36,751 bases of DNA from SURF-32 sp964648365. GTDB lineage: Bacteria; Planctomycetota; Phycisphaerae; UBA1845. The notes below the pieces were generated by a model, which was not told where the DNA came from, did not search any database, and saw nothing but the letters and a program-made list of their open reading frames with translations. The position numbers were made by a program, and so were the translations under genes. The stretch lies in contig CAZYLK010000046.1 of NCBI GenBank assembly GCA_964648365.1, positions 1 to 36,751 on the forward strand, written 5' to 3'. The first letter of the stretch is position 1, and each line of letters begins with the position of its first letter. Below, in pieces: positions 32,070-36,751 of the stretch.

Positions 32070-33510
32070 GATCGCCAGTCCTTACGCTCCGGCCTTCCTC
32101 CGCAGACGGCTCACAACGTACCGTCGCCGCCTCGCGTTCGCCGTCGGGAGTTGGTTTGGTGCGATTCACGACGCACCGACCGACGACGTCCGTCTGCCGA
32201 CCGGTCGCATCGTCCGTTCGAGCCGTGATGAGGATCGCCTCGCAGATCCGGCCGCGCCGCCGGCGCTCCAGCGCAGCCAGTCTCAACGGCGCGGCGATGT
32301 CACGGTGACGCCGGGCGTGATCGAATCGGAACCGTCGCAGAGCCGGCGAACCGAACCACCGCCACAGCATCCCGCGCCAGGCGCTGCCCGGGCGGAATCG
32401 TTCTACCGAGTCGTCCGCGGACCCGCCGAGGCGCCGCGCTTCCGCACCGGCCACGCCCGAGAGGTCGCCGAGGCGGCGTCGCCAATCGGCCTCGGTGAAG
32501 TCGGGCGTCGCACCGGCGGGAACGGCATGGCGTCGGGCCACGATCAGAACGACCGTCCCGCACCATCCGCCACCCAGGTCGAGGCGGGCGAAGTACTTGC
32601 CGTCGCCGCGGACCCGGCGATCGCGCGTGCGCGCCAGCTTGCGGCCCCACCGCCGCTTTCGGGCGGCAACGTCAGCCACCACACGCCGCCGCCGGCGCCG
32701 CAGGACGGCCGGATCAGCCTCCGGCGCGAGCGCCGACTGTACGGCGCGCACACATCGCAGCCGCTCGGCGCAGGACGCCACCCGCTGCATGTACTGGTCG
32801 AGATGGACCAGCGTTGCGATCGAGAGCCGGCCGGGACGGCTGCGCGTGGCGCCATAGAGGTCGACCAGCGCGAGTCGGGTGGCATCGCCGCGCTGCTGCG
32901 TGAGAATGTTGTGCGGGTGCGGATCGCGGTGGACGATACCCGCGCGGCACATGGCCGCGATCAGCGTCGCTACCGCCTCCGCGAGGTTCCGCCGACGAAT
33001 CGGGTCATGATCCGCGCGGCTCCATGTGCGCGCCAGAGACGATCCCTCGCCGAAAGCGGCCGTGATCAGCGCGGATCGACCGCCGGCTCCACCCGACAGG
33101 CCCAGGGCGACCGGTATCACCGTCGGAACCCCGCGAGCCTGCGCGAGCCGCAGCGCCTGCCACTCGCGCTGGGCCGGGCATCCGCCGCACCAGCGCCGGA
33201 CGCGCTCCGCCGCGCCGGCGGCGCCGTCGTAGACCTTGACGAACAGGGTCGCTCGCCCGCGCTGGACGCGCCACACCGCCCGGCCGTCGCCCCTCTTGAG
33301 CGGCTCATGCGTCGAGTCGTGGAGTTGGAACGGCCCGGCCTCCGTCGAAGAGGCGATCCACGCACCAGCGGCGTCCAGCGCGCCCGCGGCATCAGCGCAA
33401 TCCGGCGGGGCGAACCACCAGCGGGCGCCTTCAGCGCTGCGGAAATCTTCCCGTCCCCCCGGACGCCTGCCGGGCGCGGAGGGGCGGGTTGTTCGCTGGC
33501 TCGGGCGCAT
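32059..33510 (-). CDS. WaaP/InaA-like lipopolysaccharide kinase-family protein
   Basis: 483 residues. A protein-kinase-like fold is visible: LFVKVYDG (K92), a helix with E117, HRDPHPHNIL (D196, N201) and LALVDLYGA (D217 as the metal Asp). This H-R-D-x-H-x-x-N form is that of the Kdo/WaaP/InaA kinases that phosphorylate lipid A core sugars. The second half is Arg-rich with KYFARLDLGGGWCGTVVLIV and no clear fold. The start is ATG 33510, 18 nt after the M16 stop. The stop overlaps the macro-domain start by 11 nt. It probably modifies the outer envelope; the acceptor is unknown. Confidence 0.75.
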   Translation of the reverse strand: MRPSQRTTRPSAPGRRPGGREDFRSAEGARWWFAPPDCADAAGALDAAGAWIASSTEAGPFQLHDSTHEPLKRGDGRAVWRVQRGRATLFVKVYDGAAGAAERVRRWCGGCPAQREWQALRLAQARGVPTVIPVALGLSGGAGGRSALITAAFGEGSSLARTWSRADHDPIRRRNLAEAVATLIAAMCRAGIVHRDPHPHNILTQQRGDATRLALVDLYGATRSRPGRLSIATLVHLDQYMQRVASCAERLRCVRAVQSALAPEADPAVLRRRRRRVVADVAARKRRWGRKLARTRDRRVRGDGKYFARLDLGGGWCGTVVLIVARRHAVPAGATPDFTEADWRRRLGDLSGVAGAEARRLGGSADDSVERFRPGSAWRGMLWRWFGSPALRRFRFDHARRHRDIAAPLRLAALERRRRGRICEAILITARTDDATGRQTDVVGRCVVNRTKPTPDGEREAATVRCEPSAEEGRSVRTGDHGK

Positions 33511-33528
33511 CGGATCGGCGAAACGGCG

Positions 33529-36405
33529 TTATTCCGCCGGTGTCTTCTCCGCCTCCTTGACGACCTCACCCTCGACGGTCATCTGCACGGGGGCCGGAAG
33601 GCCCATGTCCTTCGTCTGCGCCAGAATGTCGTCCTTGTCCCCAACGAGCACGAGCAGCGCGGCATCCAGCGGAATCGACGACTTGGCCAGTGCGTTCAAC
33701 TGCGACGCGGTGACTTCATCCAGCGCGGCCAGCTCTCGCGTGAGGCTGGGGAACGGCTTTTCGTTTACGACGCGCTCGATGCCCTGCGAGATCAGGCCGC
33801 CGAGCCGCTCAAACGCCTGCACCGTGCGCAAACGCACCGTTTCGCGGGCCTTTTTCGCCTCGGTCTCCGAGATGTCGCCGCCGATGATCTTGCGGAACTC
33901 GGACATGAACTCCTTGAGCGACGCGCCGGTCACGTCCGCGCGCACGCTCGACCAGGCGCTCATGTACCCGGCGTTGACGCCGAACGTATAGCCGGCGCGG
34001 GCGCCGTAGGTGTAACCGTGTTCCTCGCGCAGATTCTGGTTGAGCCGGCTGGTGAAGCTGCCTCCGAGGATGGTCCCGAGCAGTTCCAGCCGGGGACGTT
34101 CCGGACTGCCGTACGACGGGCCGGGCATGACGTACCGGATGACGGTCTGAACGGAGTCCGGTCGATCCACGACTACGACGCGGAAGGCCGTGTTGGCCTG
34201 CGGCGGATACGCGGGCGGCTTGAGCTGCGACTCGCCGCCGAAGTTCTCGCCGGACATGCGCGTGCCCGGATTGGGCTTGGCGGCCGCGTCGGGCTTGGGG
34301 CCCCAGGAGCCGAGGGCCTTCTGGAGCGACTCGCGTACCTGCTCCTTGGTCATGCTCCCGGCGGTCAGGATCCGGGCGTTGGCGGGCGCGAAGAGCGATT
34401 TGTGAAACGCCTTCGCCTGATCGAGGGTCAGCTTCTGAACGCTCGTCGGCGTTCCCTGGATGGGGCGGCCGAAGGGGTGCGCGTCACCGAAAAAGGCGCG
34501 ATCACCCACGAGGACGGCGACGGACGTGGGCCGATCCTGGTCCGCTTTCAGACCGTCCACGCGCAGCGACTGGACACGCTTCCACTCCTTCTCGTCGAAC
34601 GTTGGGCGAAGCACCGCGTCCGCCAGCAGGGCGAGCGTCTTGTCGAAGTTTCGCGTCAGCACCTCCACCTCGATCGTGGTGGCTTCGTGGTCGACGCCCT
34701 CGACGAACTGAGCGCCCAACTCGTCCAGCGCGTCGGAAAACTCGATCGCGCTGCGCTCGCCGGCGCCTTCGTCGAGCATGTCGGCCACCAGCGACGCCAG
34801 CCCGGCCGTTTCGAGCGCGTCCTGCTCCGCCCCCCCCGTCAGCAGCACGGCCGCCCGCATGAGTGGCAGCCCCGGTCGGTGCCAGTGATGCACGAGGACC
34901 GTGTTCGACAACGCGAAGGTGTCGGGCAACGGCGCCGTGAAGGGCGATGCCTGGCCGGCGGCCGGGCGCTTGTCGCGAGCGGAAGGTTCGCGCTTCGGCG
35001 CTTCCTTCGGCGGTTCCTTTTCTTCGGGCGCGGGCTTGTCACCCTCGATGGCCTCGGCCGGCCCCAGCGACGCCGTCCGTTCACCGGGCGTCACCCGCAG
35101 AACCAGGCGCGCCTTCGGATCGAGCACGCTCTGCGCCACCTTCTGCACGCCCTCGCGGGTCGCCTGGCGGTAGCGATTCAGGTCTTTCTCGAACGAGTTC
35201 GGCTCGCCGAAGGCGAACTCGTACTGGTTGAGCCGGTCGGCCTTCGTCATGATCGACTGGAGCGACGAGACGGCCTGGTATTCGAGCCGGGCCTTCTGTC
35301 GTTCCAGTTCCTTCTCGGTAGGCCCGTCCTTGACGAACGCGGCGATGACCTCGTCTACGGCGGCTTCGACCTTGTCCAGCGACACGTCCGGCAGCGCCGT
35401 CACTTCGATGTAGAACAGCGAGCCTAGCTGCATGGACGACTGGTAGGCGGAGACGTCCGTCGCCAGCTTGTTCTTGTAAATCAGCTCCTGGTAGAGCCGG
35501 CTGGAGATTCCGTCGGACAGGATGGCTGCGGCCAGGTCCAGTTCGGCGTCGCCGGGGGCGAAGTGTTTGGGGCTGTGGTAGACCATCGTCGTGCGCGGGT
35601 ATTGCACCGCGTCGGTCATCGAAACCGCCTTCGACTTCTCCAGCTTGACCGGCGGGCTGTCGCGATGCTGCGGCACGTCCCCCTTGGCCAGCGTCCCGAA
35701 CAGCTTTTCGACCAGCGGCTTGATCTCGGCAGACTTGAAGTCGCCCGCGATCACGAGCGAGGCATTGGCGGGGACGTAGTACGTTCGGAAGAAGTTCTTC
35801 ACGTCCTCGACGGTGGCCGCCTCCAGATCCTCGTGCGTTCCGATGACGGGGATGTGGTACGGATGGCCTTCGGGGAACATCTCCTCGTAGACGCGCAGTT
35901 CGGCCATGCCGTAGGGCTGGTTCTCGTAGCTCTGGCGGCGCTCGTTGCGGACGATGGCCCGCTGCTTGTTGAGCTTGTCGAGCGTCATCTCGTTGGCGAG
36001 ATCCTCCATCCGGTCGGCCTCAAGCCACAGCAGGGTGGGCAGGAGCGTCGCGGGGCCGACTTCGTAATAGTTGGTGCGGTCCTCGCTGGTGCTGGCGTTG
36101 TTCCAGCCGCCGCCGGCCTCCATGAGGTTGTCAAAGTCCGAGCCGGGCACCCGCTTCGTGCCCATGAACATCAGGTGCTCGAACAGGTGGGCAAAGCCGC
36201 TGCGGCCCTTCTGCTCGTCCTTGGAGCCGACGCGATACCAGATGTTGACGCTGGCCATAGGCAGGCTGTGATCCTCGTGCAGGATCACGGTCATGCCGTT
36301 GTCGAGCCTGTATTTTTCGTACTTGACGTCCTGAGCATACGCGGCGGGGGCGAGGAGGAAGGCCGCCACCATGCCTGCAATCAACCGATAGGTCATGTCT
36401 GACAT
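33529..36405 (-). CDS. M16-family zinc metallopeptidase with two peptidase halves
   Basis: 958 residues from ATG 36405 (ATG 36396 is an alternative). A signal peptide (YRLIAGMVAAFLLAPAAYAQ) shows export. The first M16 half has the inverted zinc motif HLFEH (H73, E76, H77) and NERRQSYEN with E145 as the likely third ligand. The second half (from about residue 510) keeps the fold (LMRAAVLLTGGAEQDALETA) but replaces HxxEH with LVADM, so it is not catalytic. This active-inactive pair is usual for about 950-residue M16 peptidases. A Pro/Lys/Glu-rich linker of about 40 residues joins the halves. It is first gene of an operon with the kinase-like and macro-domain genes. The substrate is probably small peptides in the periplasm. 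Confidence 0.9.
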   Translation of the reverse strand: MSDMTYRLIAGMVAAFLLAPAAYAQDVKYEKYRLDNGMTVILHEDHSLPMASVNIWYRVGSKDEQKGRSGFAHLFEHLMFMGTKRVPGSDFDNLMEAGGGWNNASTSEDRTNYYEVGPATLLPTLLWLEADRMEDLANEMTLDKLNKQRAIVRNERRQSYENQPYGMAELRVYEEMFPEGHPYHIPVIGTHEDLEAATVEDVKNFFRTYYVPANASLVIAGDFKSAEIKPLVEKLFGTLAKGDVPQHRDSPPVKLEKSKAVSMTDAVQYPRTTMVYHSPKHFAPGDAELDLAAAILSDGISSRLYQELIYKNKLATDVSAYQSSMQLGSLFYIEVTALPDVSLDKVEAAVDEVIAAFVKDGPTEKELERQKARLEYQAVSSLQSIMTKADRLNQYEFAFGEPNSFEKDLNRYRQATREGVQKVAQSVLDPKARLVLRVTPGERTASLGPAEAIEGDKPAPEEKEPPKEAPKREPSARDKRPAAGQASPFTAPLPDTFALSNTVLVHHWHRPGLPLMRAAVLLTGGAEQDALETAGLASLVADMLDEGAGERSAIEFSDALDELGAQFVEGVDHEATTIEVEVLTRNFDKTLALLADAVLRPTFDEKEWKRVQSLRVDGLKADQDRPTSVAVLVGDRAFFGDAHPFGRPIQGTPTSVQKLTLDQAKAFHKSLFAPANARILTAGSMTKEQVRESLQKALGSWGPKPDAAAKPNPGTRMSGENFGGESQLKPPAYPPQANTAFRVVVVDRPDSVQTVIRYVMPGPSYGSPERPRLELLGTILGGSFTSRLNQNLREEHGYTYGARAGYTFGVNAGYMSAWSSVRADVTGASLKEFMSEFRKIIGGDISETEAKKARETVRLRTVQAFERLGGLISQGIERVVNEKPFPSLTRELAALDEVTASQLNALAKSSIPLDAALLVLVGDKDDILAQTKDMGLPAPVQMTVEGEVVKEAEKTPAE

Positions 36406-36751
36406 CCGATCAGTCCGAGGTTCCGGGTCGCAATTTGCCGGATGGTTCCGGCGGCCGTCCGGCGGAGGTCCAGTCGCCCGCCGCGGCCACAGCACGATGC
36501 CGGCCGGATTATCGGGGATGCCGGCCACGACCGCAATTCGGGCCGGGCGCGGTCGATTCCGACCGGACGGCGTCACGCCGGAGGCGGGCGAAGAGTAATC
36601 GGGGTCGCCGGAGTCGATTCGATCGGGCGCGGAAGGACGAACGGCGCCAACTCGCGCGCGAACCGCACCGCTCGTCACGGTTGACAAGACAGCAACGCCC
36701 CCTCGCCGGGGAGGGCGAGGGGGCGGTGGATGAACTTGTGCTGTCGCGTGG
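36406..36751. other. 346-nt region upstream of the M16 gene, to the window end
   Basis: No gene was found; the open frames are short and GC-driven. It holds the M16 leader and the hairpin at 36696-36725. No promoter stands out. Confidence 0.5.
36696..36725. terminator. Long GC hairpin near the window end
   Basis: CGCCCCCTCGCC-GGGGAG-GGCGAGGGGGCG, a perfect 12-bp stem with a 6-nt loop. It may end a gene lying beyond the window. There is no T-tract on either side, so it is a hairpin with an assumed role. Confidence 0.4.

Noticed and set aside
31840..35427. Plus-strand open frame of 1195 codons
   Set aside because: It is the antisense shadow of the kinase-like and M16 genes, caused by high GC at third codon positions. 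It is low in complexity and rich in Arg, with no domain. The minus-strand genes have clear motifs.

Overview
This window is high-GC bacterial DNA with the marks of a planctomycete, probably a Phycisphaerae-like lineage. These marks are secreted proteins ending in dockerin-like GDVNGD modules, a VPxPSA/PEP-CTERM-type C-terminus, a DCNGNG calcium-loop insertion, a membrane protein with a CxxC-xYNLTGN-CPECG zinc ribbon, and a fused Sua5/low-molecular-weight phosphatase. Taxonomy is inferred from gene style. No rRNA, tRNA or CRISPR array was seen.

Layout. 0.1-2.5 kb (minus): a four-cluster ferredoxin, a Sua5-phosphatase fusion and rpiB, echoing the Bacillus ywlC-ywlE-ywlF order. 2.7-8.3 kb (plus): a secreted repeat/dockerin-like protein, a DUF1570-like metallopeptidase, a PEP-CTERM-type protein, and an ECF sigma/anti-sigma pair. 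8.4-9.5 kb: pyrB. 9.6-12.5 kb (plus): a DUF3997-like membrane protein, a tightly overlapping three-gene operon of unknown function with its own promoter, and a zinc-ribbon membrane protein. 12.7-14.1 kb (minus): a MATE transporter. 14.7-16.4 kb (plus): a secreted seven-repeat beta-propeller protein.

16.5-26.7 kb (minus): nucleotide-sugar and surface-polysaccharide genes (rfbD, an SDR epimerase, rfbC, a GT2 glycosyltransferase and an rfbA-like nucleotidyltransferase). No rfbB is present. The set is split by about 5 kb of unrelated genes (17.9-22.8 kb): an overlapping pair of small proteins with a predicted leaderless promoter, a cysteine-rich protein, a DUF6263/PQQ-propeller protein, an IS3-type orfA remnant, and a two-gene unit encoding a HEPN-fold protein and a partner.

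27.0-36.4 kb (minus): nicotinamidase, a small membrane protein, a large subtilisin-like protease ending at a textbook intrinsic terminator, and a compact operon of M16 peptidase, WaaP/Kdo-kinase-like protein and macro-domain protein.

The most unusual signals are: (1) the HEPN two-gene unit beside an IS remnant; (2) the three-gene unknown operon at 10.4-11.8 kb; (3) the overlapping pair at 18 kb; and (4) tandem 7- and 8-nt micro-repeats placed close behind stop codons (GAATGNC type after two sugar genes, AGGGAGTA type after pyrB, the propeller gene and rfbD).
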